A stretch of DNA of 36,873 nucleotides from an uncultured Flavobacterium sp. (GTDB lineage: Bacteria > Bacteroidota > Bacteroidia > Flavobacteriales > Flavobacteriaceae): positions 1 through 36,873 of the forward strand of contig CANROJ010000019.1 of NCBI GenBank assembly GCA_947632215.1, written 5' to 3'. Below the pieces are notes generated by a model. The model did not search any database, was not told the DNA's origin, and worked only from the letters and a program-made list of their open reading frames with translations. The position numbers were made by a program, and so were the translations under genes. Numbering within the stretch: the stretch's first letter is position 1; every line of letters starts with the position of its first letter. Shown here piece after piece: positions 7,366 through 15,696 of this stretch.

Positions 7366-7385
7366 ATTTAGATTTAATTTAAATA
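7366..7385 (+). promoter_or_regulatory. AT-rich operator candidate, copy B (downstream of the hmu promoter)
   Basis: This reads ATTTAGATTTAATTTAAATA and covers the expected start of the hmuT transcript, just before the ATG at 7394. It is the partner of copy A. Two inverted copies on either side of a promoter suit a dimeric or looping iron-responsive repressor (Fur or DtxR/IdeR type). The regulator's identity is inference. Confidence 0.4.
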
Positions 7386-7393
7386 AAACAACG

Positions 7394-8236
7394 ATGCATA
7401 AAACTTACTTCCTTCTTTTACTAAGCCTATTAATGATGGCCTGTAACACAAAAGAAACTACGCAAACCAAAGAGAATGAACGAATTATATCCCTAAATGG
7501 TTCAATTACAGAAATTTTAGTTGAACTAGGTCAGCAACAAAATATTATTGCTGTAGACGTTACAAGTACTTATCCCTTAGATCTAAAACAGAATATTAAA
7601 GACTTAGGTCACGCTAATAAAGTAAACATAGAGAGCATTCTAGCTTTAGAACCAACAAGTATATATGCAACAAGCTCTGATTTAAACCAAAATACACTGG
7701 AGCAATTGGCTAAAACCAATATTCAGGTTGAAATAATTGAGCAAGATTTTTCTTTAGAAGGTACCAAATCAATGATTGAACAAGTAGCCAGATCCTTAAA
7801 TAATGATACCTACTTAGCTTTAATAGACAAAATAGAGAGTCAATCAAAACAAATTACTATTTCTGAGAAATCTCCTAAAGTTCTTTTTATCTATGCACGA
7901 GGAGCCTCGACATTAATGGTTGCAGGAAACAATACTCCCTTAGATAAAATGATCACTTTAGCTGGGGGCCAAAATGCAGTACAAGGCTTCGATAATTACA
8001 AACCTCTTACCCCAGAATCACTAATAAATGCAAATCCAGATTATATTTTAATGTTCACCTCTGGACTACAAAGTGTAGGTGATATCAATGATGTACTACA
8101 AATAGAAGGTATATCACAAACCAACGCAGGCAAGAACGCTCGTGTTATTGCCATGGATGGACAATACTTAAGTGGTTTTGGTCCTAGAGTATCCCAAGCT
8201 ATTTTAGAATTAAATCAATTAATTACTCAAGAGTAA
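7394..8236 (+). CDS. hmuT: Hemin ABC transporter substrate-binding lipoprotein
   Basis: A 280-aa class III periplasmic binding protein (BtuF/FhuD fold) of the HmuT type. It has a lipoprotein signal with lipobox L-M-M-A-C, lipidated Cys17. Family signatures are R-I-I-S-L-N-G-S-I-T-E-I-L-V-E-L-G near the N-terminus, L-A-L-E-P-T-S-I-Y, the T-L-M-V-A-G-N-N-T-P-L-D-K-M-I-T-L-A-G-G-Q-N-A segment characteristic of heme binders, and S-G-F-G-P-R near the C-terminus. It should deliver heme to the HmuUV permease/ATPase. It heads hmuT-hmuU-hmuV-hmuS; the presence of the HemS-type gene makes heme a far better substrate guess than cobalamin. Confidence 0.9.
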   Translation: MHKTYFLLLLSLLMMACNTKETTQTKENERIISLNGSITEILVELGQQQNIIAVDVTSTYPLDLKQNIKDLGHANKVNIESILALEPTSIYATSSDLNQNTLEQLAKTNIQVEIIEQDFSLEGTKSMIEQVARSLNNDTYLALIDKIESQSKQITISEKSPKVLFIYARGASTLMVAGNNTPLDKMITLAGGQNAVQGFDNYKPLTPESLINANPDYILMFTSGLQSVGDINDVLQIEGISQTNAGKNARVIAMDGQYLSGFGPRVSQAILELNQLITQE

Positions 8237-8242
8237 ACAAAT

Positions 8243-9274
8243 ATGAAGTCCAATCTATCCTCCTATTTATTACTGTTATGCGTTATCTTATTCATACTTG
8301 CACTATTTTGTATGTTTATAGGAGTATATGACTTCAGCAATAGCATTGAAAACACCTTATGGATGACTATCACGGATCACACGAGTCTTTCATCTGCCGA
8401 GAAGTTTGTTTTATTTGAATTGCGTTTACCACGAATACTCACAGCCATACTAGTCGGAGCTGCTTTAGCTATTTGTGGTACAAGTTTACAAGGATTATTT
8501 AAAAATCCCTTAGCAAGCCCTGATCTAATAGGTGTGACTGCCGGAGCAGTACTCTTTGCAGCAATAACCATTGTCCTGGGTTCCTATTTTAAAGATTGGC
8601 TTCCACAAATGGTGCGCTATTCTATCTTGAGTATAATGAGTTTTATTGGGGCTATTCTTACGATGAGCTTCGTCTATAAGATTTCGAACAAACAAGGTAA
8701 GACAAACATTGCGGTTCTATTACTTTCCGGAGTAGCAATTTCAGCTTTAAGTGGATCAATTACTGGTCTATTAACCTATATGTCTACAGATGAACAACTA
8801 AGGAATCTTACCTTTTGGACTCTTGGAAGTTTAGCTGGGGCTACCTGGACTAAGGTAATTATACTCACATGCGTAGTTATTCCCAGCATTGCAGTTTTAA
8901 CAACTAAAGGCAAAGCTTTAAATGCGATGATGCTAGGAGAAAAAGAGGCACAACACTTAGGAATAAAAGTAGAAGTTGTAAAAAAACAAATCATAATATT
9001 AGGAGCTTTAATTGTTGGTACTTGTGTAGCTTTCACAGGTACGATTGGTTTTGTAGGCTTAATCATCCCCTACATTTTGCGTTTGATATTCCAATCTAAT
9101 TATGTAATGATCTTACCTCTTTCTGTATTTTGCGGGGCTATATTGCTCTTATTAGCAGATACGATAAGTCGAACCTTAGTGCCTCCTTCTGAAATTCCAA
9201 TTGGAATATTAACTTCGATTATTGGAGCCCCTATATTTATAACAATACTAATACGTTTTAAAAAATCTTTATAA
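8243..9274 (+). CDS. hmuU: Hemin ABC transporter permease (FecCD family)
   Basis: A 343-aa FecCD/BtuC-type permease with about ten hydrophobic segments. Family signatures include L-R-L-P-R-I-L-T-A-I-L-V-G-A-A-L-A-I-C-G-T-S-L-Q-G near residue 62, N-P-L-A-S-P-D-L-I-G-V near residue 90, and G-T-I-G-F-V-G-L-I-I-P-Y-I-L-R in the C-terminal third, the coupling region for the ATPase. The gene starts 6 nt after hmuT and ends 2 nt before hmuV, which indicates tight co-transcription. It forms the inner-membrane channel for heme supplied by HmuT. Confidence 0.94.
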   Translation: MKSNLSSYLLLLCVILFILALFCMFIGVYDFSNSIENTLWMTITDHTSLSSAEKFVLFELRLPRILTAILVGAALAICGTSLQGLFKNPLASPDLIGVTAGAVLFAAITIVLGSYFKDWLPQMVRYSILSIMSFIGAILTMSFVYKISNKQGKTNIAVLLLSGVAISALSGSITGLLTYMSTDEQLRNLTFWTLGSLAGATWTKVIILTCVVIPSIAVLTTKGKALNAMMLGEKEAQHLGIKVEVVKKQIIILGALIVGTCVAFTGTIGFVGLIIPYILRLIFQSNYVMILPLSVFCGAILLLLADTISRTLVPPSEIPIGILTSIIGAPIFITILIRFKKSL

Positions 9275-9276
9275 CT

Positions 9277-10053
9277 ATGATTGAAGTAGAAAAATTAAAT
9301 TTTAAAACAAAAAAATGTTATATAATAAAAGATATTGACTTTGAATGCCATAGTGGAGAATTCATAGCTGTAATTGGTCCAAATGGAGCAGGGAAATCTA
9401 CTTTTATGAACCTTCTTTGTAATGAAATTCATCAAAAGAATAATGAAATTAAATTTAAAACCTGCCAATACGAAAAATGGTGCACTAAAGAATTACCTAA
9501 ACACAAAACTAAGTTTTCTCAATCTTTTACTCACGACATTCCCTTAGATGTTCAACAAGTGGTATTAATGGGAAGATATCCCTACTTTGAAAGTAATCCT
9601 AGTCCTGAGGATTTAGAAGTTGTCGCACAAGCCATGGCATCACTGGATATAACTAAATACAAAAATACACAATACAATCATCTATCAGGGGGAGAGAAAC
9701 AACGTGTACATTTGGCTAGAGTATTGGCTCAATTAAATAACAATATTGAAAAAAAACTTTTCTTTTTGGATGAGCCTTTAAATAATTTAGATGTTTTACA
9801 TCAACATAATACACTGCAATTAATTAAAGAATTCACCTCCAAAGGCAATACAGCTATCGTAACGATACACGATTTAAATATTGCTGGACAATATGCTGAT
9901 AAAATATTACTTTTAGATAAAGGAAAAAAAATAAAATATGATAAGCCTTCAATAGTTCTACAAGAGGAACTGCTATCCAAAATCTATCAGTTTCCATGTA
10001 AAGTAATTACACATCCTTTAAATAACAACCCGCTAATTCTATTTGGCACATAA
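9277..10053 (+). CDS. hmuV: Heme ABC transporter ATP-binding protein
   Basis: A 258-aa ABC ATPase. Walker A GPNGAGKST lies at residues 34-42, the signature LSGGE at 136-140 and Walker B LFFLDEP at about 161-167 with the catalytic Glu at 166. The switch His is in V-T-I-H-D-L-N. The Q-loop region contains F-S-Q-S-F, and the H-D-I-P-L-D-V-Q-Q-V-V-L-M-G-R-Y-P stretch is typical of HmuV/FecE-type importers. It lies 2 nt after hmuU and powers heme import. Confidence 0.95.
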   Translation: MIEVEKLNFKTKKCYIIKDIDFECHSGEFIAVIGPNGAGKSTFMNLLCNEIHQKNNEIKFKTCQYEKWCTKELPKHKTKFSQSFTHDIPLDVQQVVLMGRYPYFESNPSPEDLEVVAQAMASLDITKYKNTQYNHLSGGEKQRVHLARVLAQLNNNIEKKLFFLDEPLNNLDVLHQHNTLQLIKEFTSKGNTAIVTIHDLNIAGQYADKILLLDKGKKIKYDKPSIVLQEELLSKIYQFPCKVITHPLNNNPLILFGT

Positions 10054-10062
10054 AATTTTACT

Positions 10063-11103
10063 ATGAATACAAAGATACAAGACTTAAAAAACCGTTGGGA
10101 CGAGCTTCTAAAACAGAATCCCCATTTGCGTATTAGAAACGCGGCTGAACAACTAAATGTTAGTGAACTCGAACTACTAGCTACACAAATTGGCCAGAAT
10201 GTGATTGTACTAAACCCAGAATTCAAAGCTATCTTATCACAAGTACAAAAACTAGGCAAAGTAATGGCTTTAACACGTAACGACCAATGTGTACATGAGA
10301 GAAAAGGGATATACGAGAACCCAGAATTCTCATCTAGCCATGTAGGCCTGTTTGTGAATCCTGATATCGATTTAAGAATCTTTTTAAATCAATGGGCATT
10401 TAGCTTAGTAGTAACAGAAGGCAGCGATGAAAAACAAAGAAAATCCTTACAATTCTTTGATAAACAAGGACAAGCACTACATAAAATTTACCTAACACAG
10501 CACAGTAACGTAGAAAGTTTTGAGGCTTTAGTAGAAACCTTTAGAGCCAAAGAACAGTACCAACTATTTCCTCTAGAACCAGCTAGTAGTCCAAAACCTG
10601 AACTACCGGATGACCAAATAGATAAACAAGGATTTAATACAGCATGGGAAGAACTTAAGGACACTCATGATTTTTTCATGTTACTAGGTAAATTTAAGAT
10701 AAGCAGAACACAAGCCCTACGCTTAGCGCCAAGCAATTATTTTGCTAAACCTATTACTAAAGAGTCCATTGTTACAATGCTAGAACAAGCCGTAGACACC
10801 AAAACACCTATTATGGTCTTTGTGGGTAATAAAGGTATAATTCAAATACATACAGGACAAATATTTAAAACAATGTGGCATCAACAATGGTACAATATAA
10901 TGGATCCTGACTTTAACATGCATCTAGCGATGGATAAAATTGACCAGGCTTGGATTGTGAGAAAACCTACTGTAGATGGAATAGTAACTTCTATCGAAGT
11001 TTTTGATAAAAATGGAGACATCATTGTCCAGTTTTTTGGACAAAGAAAACCAGGAATACCAGAATTAGAACAATGGAGAGATATTGTTGATACACTTTCC
11101 TAA
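10063..11103 (+). CDS. hmuS: HemS/HmuS-type hemin-binding/degrading protein
   Basis: A 346-aa cytoplasmic protein with the internal duplication typical of HemS/ChuS/HmuS: one repeat at about residues 20-175 and the second at about 200-340. The second contains P-I-M-V-F-V-G-N-K-G-I-I-Q-I-H-T-G, a strong family signature, followed by W-Y-N-I-M-D-P-D-F-N-M-H-L. His202 in T-H-D-F-F is at the place where I recall the proximal heme ligand of HemS/ChuS; the alignment is by eye. Members bind incoming heme and some open the porphyrin to release iron. It is the last gene of the hmu operon, 9 nt after hmuV, and a hairpin terminator follows. Confidence 0.93.
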   Translation: MNTKIQDLKNRWDELLKQNPHLRIRNAAEQLNVSELELLATQIGQNVIVLNPEFKAILSQVQKLGKVMALTRNDQCVHERKGIYENPEFSSSHVGLFVNPDIDLRIFLNQWAFSLVVTEGSDEKQRKSLQFFDKQGQALHKIYLTQHSNVESFEALVETFRAKEQYQLFPLEPASSPKPELPDDQIDKQGFNTAWEELKDTHDFFMLLGKFKISRTQALRLAPSNYFAKPITKESIVTMLEQAVDTKTPIMVFVGNKGIIQIHTGQIFKTMWHQQWYNIMDPDFNMHLAMDKIDQAWIVRKPTVDGIVTSIEVFDKNGDIIVQFFGQRKPGIPELEQWRDIVDTLS

Positions 11104-11153
11104 TAAACAAAAGAGGTTTCCTAAAGTTTTAAAAATGGTTAAAAAGTATAGAC

Positions 11154-11193
11154 ATACCCCAAAAAGCGCTTCACTTTTTGGGGTATTTTCTTA
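11154..11193 (+). terminator. Terminator of the hmuTUVS operon
   Basis: A 13-bp stem (ATACCCCAAAAAG / CTTTTTGGGGTAT) with a 7-nt loop is followed by TTTTCTTA and a longer T run. It lies 51 nt after the hmuS stop. Confidence 0.9.
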
Positions 11194-11491
11194 TTTTTTT
11201 TTAATATTAAGCCAAGAGATAAAAACCCAAGCCCTTACTAACGCTATAATTCAAGCCACTTTTTATTTTTTTAAAATAGTTATCAACATTTGTTGGTAAC
11301 TAATAGCATTTATTTTCAAAATAAATTTGATATTCAGAATAGCTAATTGTAGCTTAGCTAAAATAAGCCTTGACTTTACATCAAAAATTAACATCTTGTT
11401 TTTCAACAACTTGAGTAAAAAGGAAATGTTTTTAATATAAACATAGAGGCAAAGACTAAAATTACAGAATTTTTTAAAACACTTTATTGCT
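11194..11491 (+). promoter_or_regulatory. Non-coding region upstream of nrdBA with two inverted repeats
   Basis: No credible gene lies here. It holds an 11-bp stem with one G-U pair (TAGTTATCAAC / GTTGGTAACTA, ATTT loop) at 11277-11302 and a shorter 7-bp inverted repeat (TAGCTAA / TTAGCTA) at 11340-11360. Neither is followed by a T run, so they look more like protein-binding sites or 5'-leader structures than terminators. I found no clear TTG/TAnnTTTG promoter and no recognisable NrdR box or cobalamin riboswitch. The nrdBA promoter must lie in this stretch. Confidence 0.45.
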
Positions 11492-12469
11492 ATGTCTATT
11501 TTTGATAAAAGAGTTAACTACAAACCGTTTGAATATCCAGGAGTCTATCAATTCACAGAAGCTATTAACAAATCGTTTTGGGTTCACAGTGAAGTAGATT
11601 TCACAGCCGATACACAAGATTTTCATTCTCATTTAACACCGCAGGAACAAAAGGCGATCAAACATAGTTTACTAGCTATTGCTCAAATCGAGGTAGCAGT
11701 AAAAACCTTTTGGGGAAATTTATATTTACACTTTCCAAAACCAGAATTTAATGGACTCGGAAGTACCTTTGCTGAATGTGAATTCAGACACTCAGAGGCC
11801 TATTCACGTCTACTTGATGTCTTAGGGTATAATGATGAATTCGAAGAATTACTAACTATCCCTGTTATTAAACAACGAGTAGAGTATTTATCTAGTGTTC
11901 TGGAGAATTCTAACAACAACACAGATAAAAAGAAATATGTAGTATCACTGATATTATTCTCTTTACTTATCGAGAATGTTTCTTTGTTTAGTCAATTTGC
12001 TATTATCTTATCCTTTACCAGATTCAAAGGATTAATGAAGAATGTGAGTAATATTATTGCCTGGACTTCAGTAGATGAACAAGTACATGCAAATGCAGGT
12101 ATTTACATCATCAATGTTATCCGCGAGGAGTTTCCTGACTTTTTTGACAAAGAACTTATTGATCATGTTAATCAGGTGATCAACAAGTCTATTCAAATAG
12201 AGAGCGAAATTCTAGATTGGATTTTTGAATCTGGAGAAATAGAAACTGTTAGCAAGAAAGATTTATTGAACTTTATGAAATTTAGAGTAGATGATAGCAT
12301 GACTAAAATTGGACTAGATAAAGTTTTCAATATATCTCAGCAAGAATATAAACCCATGGCTTGGTTTGAAGAAGAAGTATTCGCCAATAGCTTGGATGAT
12401 TTCTTTGCTAAAAGGCCAGTAGACTATACCAAACATGATAAATCTATCTCAGCAGACGATTTATTTTAA
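11492..12469 (+). CDS. nrdB: Class I ribonucleotide reductase small subunit, F. johnsoniae-like (class Id type)
   Basis: A 325-aa R2 subunit that houses the dimetal cofactor and starts radical chemistry for NDP reduction. Metal ligands can be assigned: Glu67 (A-Q-I-E), Glu97 and His100 (E-C-E-F-R-H), Glu161 (L-I-E-N), Glu196 and His199 (D-E-Q-V-H). Tyr104 lies where the radical Tyr of E. coli R2 would be. The sequence closely resembles Flavobacterium johnsoniae NrdB as I remember it; that protein was described as class Id with a dimanganese cofactor. There is no N-terminal ATP-cone, unlike the related Leeuwenhoekiella NrdB. nrdA follows 29 nt later. Confidence 0.93.
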   Translation: MSIFDKRVNYKPFEYPGVYQFTEAINKSFWVHSEVDFTADTQDFHSHLTPQEQKAIKHSLLAIAQIEVAVKTFWGNLYLHFPKPEFNGLGSTFAECEFRHSEAYSRLLDVLGYNDEFEELLTIPVIKQRVEYLSSVLENSNNNTDKKKYVVSLILFSLLIENVSLFSQFAIILSFTRFKGLMKNVSNIIAWTSVDEQVHANAGIYIINVIREEFPDFFDKELIDHVNQVINKSIQIESEILDWIFESGEIETVSKKDLLNFMKFRVDDSMTKIGLDKVFNISQQEYKPMAWFEEEVFANSLDDFFAKRPVDYTKHDKSISADDLF

Positions 12470-12498
12470 TTCTTTTAACTTACCCAAACCATCCAACT

Positions 12499-14190
12499 AT
12501 GAATACCTTACCTCTTATAGACCAAGAAAATACCTCCACTGAATTTGAAAAATTATGGTGGAAGAACTCCGAAAGTGAACAAATATTAAACCGTGGATAC
12601 CTGTTAAAAGGAGAAACTGTAGAAGGTGCAATTGATAGAATTTGTACAGCTGCTGCAAAACGCCTTTATAAACCCGAATTAAAAGAATCTTTCCAAGAAA
12701 TGATTGAGCGTGGATGGATGAGTTTAAGTTCACCTATTTGGGCTAATATGGGAACAGAAAGAGGTTTGCCAATTTCGTGTTTTAATGTTCATATTCCTGA
12801 TAGTATCGAAGGTATTACCCATAAATTAGGAGAGGTTATTATGCAAACCAAAATTGGCGGAGGAACTTCCGGATACTTTGGTAACCTAAGAGAAAGAGGA
12901 AGCGCAGTTACCGATAACGGTAAAAGCAGTGGAGCTGTAAGTTTTATGAAACTTTTCGATACTGCTATGGATACAATTTCTCAGGGTGGAGTAAGAAGAG
13001 GTGCATTTGCAGCATACTTGGATATTGATCACCCAGATTGTGAAGAATTCCTAAAGATAAAAAATATTGGTAACCCAATCCAAAATCTTTTCTATGGTGT
13101 GTGTATCCCAGATTACTGGATGCAAGAAATGATTGATGGTGATCAAGAAAAAAGAAGCTTATGGGCAAAAGTATTAGAGAGTAGACAACAAAAGGGAATG
13201 CCTTATTTATTCTTTTCTGACAATGTAAATGGACACAAACCTCAAGTTTATAAAGATTTAAACATGCGTGTAAATGCAAGTAATTTATGTTCAGAAATCA
13301 TGTTACCATCCTCTGAAGATGAATCTTTTATTTGTTGTTTATCGTCTATGAATTTAGAATTATACGATGAATGGAAAGATACAGAAGCTGTTAAGCTTGC
13401 AATCTATTTTCTGGATGCCGTTTTACAAGAATTTATTGAAAAAACAGAAGGAAATTACTACTTAGCATCTGCTAACCGATTTGCTAAACGTCACAGAGCA
13501 CTAGGCCTTGGTGTTTTAGGATGGCATTCATACCTTCAAAAGAATATGATCCCATTTGAAGGATTAGAGGCAAAAATGCTAACTAATAAAATCTTTGCAG
13601 ATATCAGCACTAAAGCAGATAAAGCGTCTCAAGACTTAGCTAGAATCTATGGTGAACCAGAGCTCCTTAAAGGATACGGAAGAAGAAATACCACTACAAT
13701 GGCTATTGCTCCTACTACCTCATCTTCAGCAATCTTAGGACAAACATCCCCTGGAATTGAGCCTTTTAGTAGTAACTACTATAAAGCAGGTTTAGCTAAA
13801 GGAAACTTTATGCGTAAGAACAAATATCTAACAGCTCTATTAGAATCAAAGGGTATTGACAATGAAGAAACTTGGAGAAATATTATGCTCTCTGGTGGTA
13901 GTGTTCAACAACTTACTGAATTAACACAAGAAGAAAAAGCAGTATTTAAAACCTTCAAAGAAATTAGTCAGTTAGAACTTATTCAGCAAGCAGGAATTAG
14001 ACAAAAATATGTTGATCAATCTCAAAGTTTAAATCTTAATATTCCTTCTTCTTTACCAATAAAAGAAGTAAATAAATTAATGATTGAAGCTTGGTCACTA
14101 GGTGTTAAGACTCTATACTACCAACGTAGTCAAAGTGTATCTAAAGAAATGGTTACTAACTTAGTTAACTGTGTGAGTTGTGAAGCATAG
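12499..14190 (+). CDS. nrdA: Ribonucleoside-diphosphate reductase large subunit (short, no ATP-cone)
   Basis: A 563-aa catalytic alpha subunit, well below the roughly 760 aa of E. coli NrdA because the N-terminal ATP-cone is missing. The active-site triad is N262-x-C264-x-E266 (N-L-C-S-E). The first redox Cys is in P-I-S-C-F-N and its partner is probably one of the two Cys in F-I-C-C-L-S-S. The C-terminal shuttle pair is the terminal C-V-S-C-E-A. The specificity-site region G-G-V-R-R-G-A-F-A-A-Y-L is present. It works with NrdB to make dNDPs. A bidirectional terminator separates it from the converging sufD. Confidence 0.95.
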   Translation: MNTLPLIDQENTSTEFEKLWWKNSESEQILNRGYLLKGETVEGAIDRICTAAAKRLYKPELKESFQEMIERGWMSLSSPIWANMGTERGLPISCFNVHIPDSIEGITHKLGEVIMQTKIGGGTSGYFGNLRERGSAVTDNGKSSGAVSFMKLFDTAMDTISQGGVRRGAFAAYLDIDHPDCEEFLKIKNIGNPIQNLFYGVCIPDYWMQEMIDGDQEKRSLWAKVLESRQQKGMPYLFFSDNVNGHKPQVYKDLNMRVNASNLCSEIMLPSSEDESFICCLSSMNLELYDEWKDTEAVKLAIYFLDAVLQEFIEKTEGNYYLASANRFAKRHRALGLGVLGWHSYLQKNMIPFEGLEAKMLTNKIFADISTKADKASQDLARIYGEPELLKGYGRRNTTTMAIAPTTSSSAILGQTSPGIEPFSSNYYKAGLAKGNFMRKNKYLTALLESKGIDNEETWRNIMLSGGSVQQLTELTQEEKAVFKTFKEISQLELIQQAGIRQKYVDQSQSLNLNIPSSLPIKEVNKLMIEAWSLGVKTLYYQRSQSVSKEMVTNLVNCVSCEA

Positions 14191-14270
14191 CATATAAGCC
14201 GTTTTAAAGAACTCTAAAGCATTCTTGTAAAGACTATAAGGATTAATACTTAAAAACAGCAAAAAGCTCT

Positions 14271-14318
14271 ATAAATAAAAAAAGACCATTTTAAAGAAAA
14301 TGGTCTTTTTTTATTTAT
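14271..14318. terminator. Bidirectional terminator between nrdA and sufD
   Basis: A perfect 22-bp inverted repeat (arms 14271-14292 and 14297-14318) around an AAAG loop has a GACCATTTT / AAAATGGTC core flanked by A and T tracts. It serves nrdBA on the plus strand and the iscA-sufBCD operon on the minus strand. It ends 14 nt from the sufD stop. Confidence 0.95.
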
Positions 14319-14332
14319 TATAATGTTTATCG

Positions 14333-15652
14333 CTATAAATCTAGGTCCATAGAAACACCTAATTTATTACCAATTATAGCCGAAACTTTGGTTTTTAATT
14401 CTGGAATTTTAATTGACTCAATTACTTGCTCAGTAAAAGCGTACATAAGTAAGGCTTTAGCCTCCTTTTGACCAATTCCACGTTGACGCATATAAAATAA
14501 GGCTTCCATATCTAATTGCCCAATAGTACAACCATGAGAACACTTTACGTCATCAGCAAAAATCTCCAATTGAGGTTTTGCATAAATGGTAGCTTTATCC
14601 GTTAATAAGATATTATTACTCTTTTGGAAACCATCTGTTTTCTGAGCAATCTTATCTACATAAATCTTACCGTTAAAAACTCCTACAGAGCTATCATCGT
14701 AAATACCTTTATAATTTTGATGACTCTCGCAGTTTGGCTCGTTATGTGAAACTAGAGTATAGTGATCCACATGCTGTTTACCTCCAATTAAAGTAATTCC
14801 CTTTAAAGTACTATCTATGTACTGCCCATTTTGATAATAGTTAAGGTTATTACGAGTTAATTTACCTCCAAAACTAAAAGTATGTACACTTACTCGTGTA
14901 TTATCTTTTTGCTCTACATATGTATTGTCAATCAAAGAAGCATTTAGACTATCGTCTTGCAATTTATAGAAATCAATATTAGCTCTTTTCTCAGCAAATA
15001 TCTCAGTAACTGCATTGCTAAGGACATTAGCTTGAGCGATACTTTGATGACGTTCGTAAATCTGAACAAATGAATTCTCTTGAGCAACAACAAGATTTCT
15101 TGGCTGTAAAAACAGGGCTTGATCTTGTCCGGTTGCTAAGTAAATTATTTGTATTGGCTTAGAAACCTCTTTACTCTTATCTACACTGATAAATACACCA
15201 TGATTAGCATAAGCAGTATTTAAAGCAGTAAAGCTATCATTTCTATCACTTACTTGAGTATAGTATTTCTCAATACTTTCTTTGTATTGTGACTCTGTAA
15301 AAGCATCTGATAATAAAGAGATATGCAAACCATTCTCTGTATTAATATCAGATAATTCCGAAGAAAATACTCCATCGATAAAAATTAATTTATAACTATC
15401 TGTATCATTTAATACAAATGGTTTAACTAACTCTAAGTCTACCGATGAATTAGAATTTGTAAGGCTAAAATCATTATTTAATGTTGATTTTAGGGAAGTG
15501 AACTTCCAAGCTTCCTCTTTTTTAGTAGGAAATCCCTTTTCAGAAAAGATCTTTAAAGCTTCTAAACGAATATCCTTTAAAACAGAATGTTCTGCTTTCA
15601 ATTCTTTATTAAAATCTTCGAAAGATGTTATTAATTTATCTTTAAGTTCCAT
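14333..15652 (-). CDS. sufD: SufD, Fe-S scaffold subunit
   Basis: A 439-aa SufD, the partner of SufB and SufC in the SufBC2D scaffold. The N-terminal part has K-K-E-E-A-W-K-F-T-S-L. The C-terminal SufBD core contains the family run D-D-V-K-C-S-H-G-C-T-I-G-Q-L-D, followed by L-F-Y-M-R-Q-R-G-I, and then the A-L-L-M-Y-A-F helix. It is the last gene of the iscA-sufB-sufC-sufD unit here and ends against a strong terminator, whereas in most Flavobacteriia I would expect sufS to follow directly. It begins 44 nt after the sufC stop. Confidence 0.95.
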   Translation of the reverse strand: MELKDKLITSFEDFNKELKAEHSVLKDIRLEALKIFSEKGFPTKKEEAWKFTSLKSTLNNDFSLTNSNSSVDLELVKPFVLNDTDSYKLIFIDGVFSSELSDINTENGLHISLLSDAFTESQYKESIEKYYTQVSDRNDSFTALNTAYANHGVFISVDKSKEVSKPIQIIYLATGQDQALFLQPRNLVVAQENSFVQIYERHQSIAQANVLSNAVTEIFAEKRANIDFYKLQDDSLNASLIDNTYVEQKDNTRVSVHTFSFGGKLTRNNLNYYQNGQYIDSTLKGITLIGGKQHVDHYTLVSHNEPNCESHQNYKGIYDDSSVGVFNGKIYVDKIAQKTDGFQKSNNILLTDKATIYAKPQLEIFADDVKCSHGCTIGQLDMEALFYMRQRGIGQKEAKALLMYAFTEQVIESIKIPELKTKVSAIIGNKLGVSMDLDL

Positions 15653-15696
15653 GTTTTTTCAATTAGATTAAAATGATTTAAAAAATTAGATTACAA

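Noticed and set aside
11084..11299. 71-codon plus-strand frame after hmuS
   Set aside because: It overlaps the end of hmuS, runs through the hmu terminator hairpin and has no recognisable domain.
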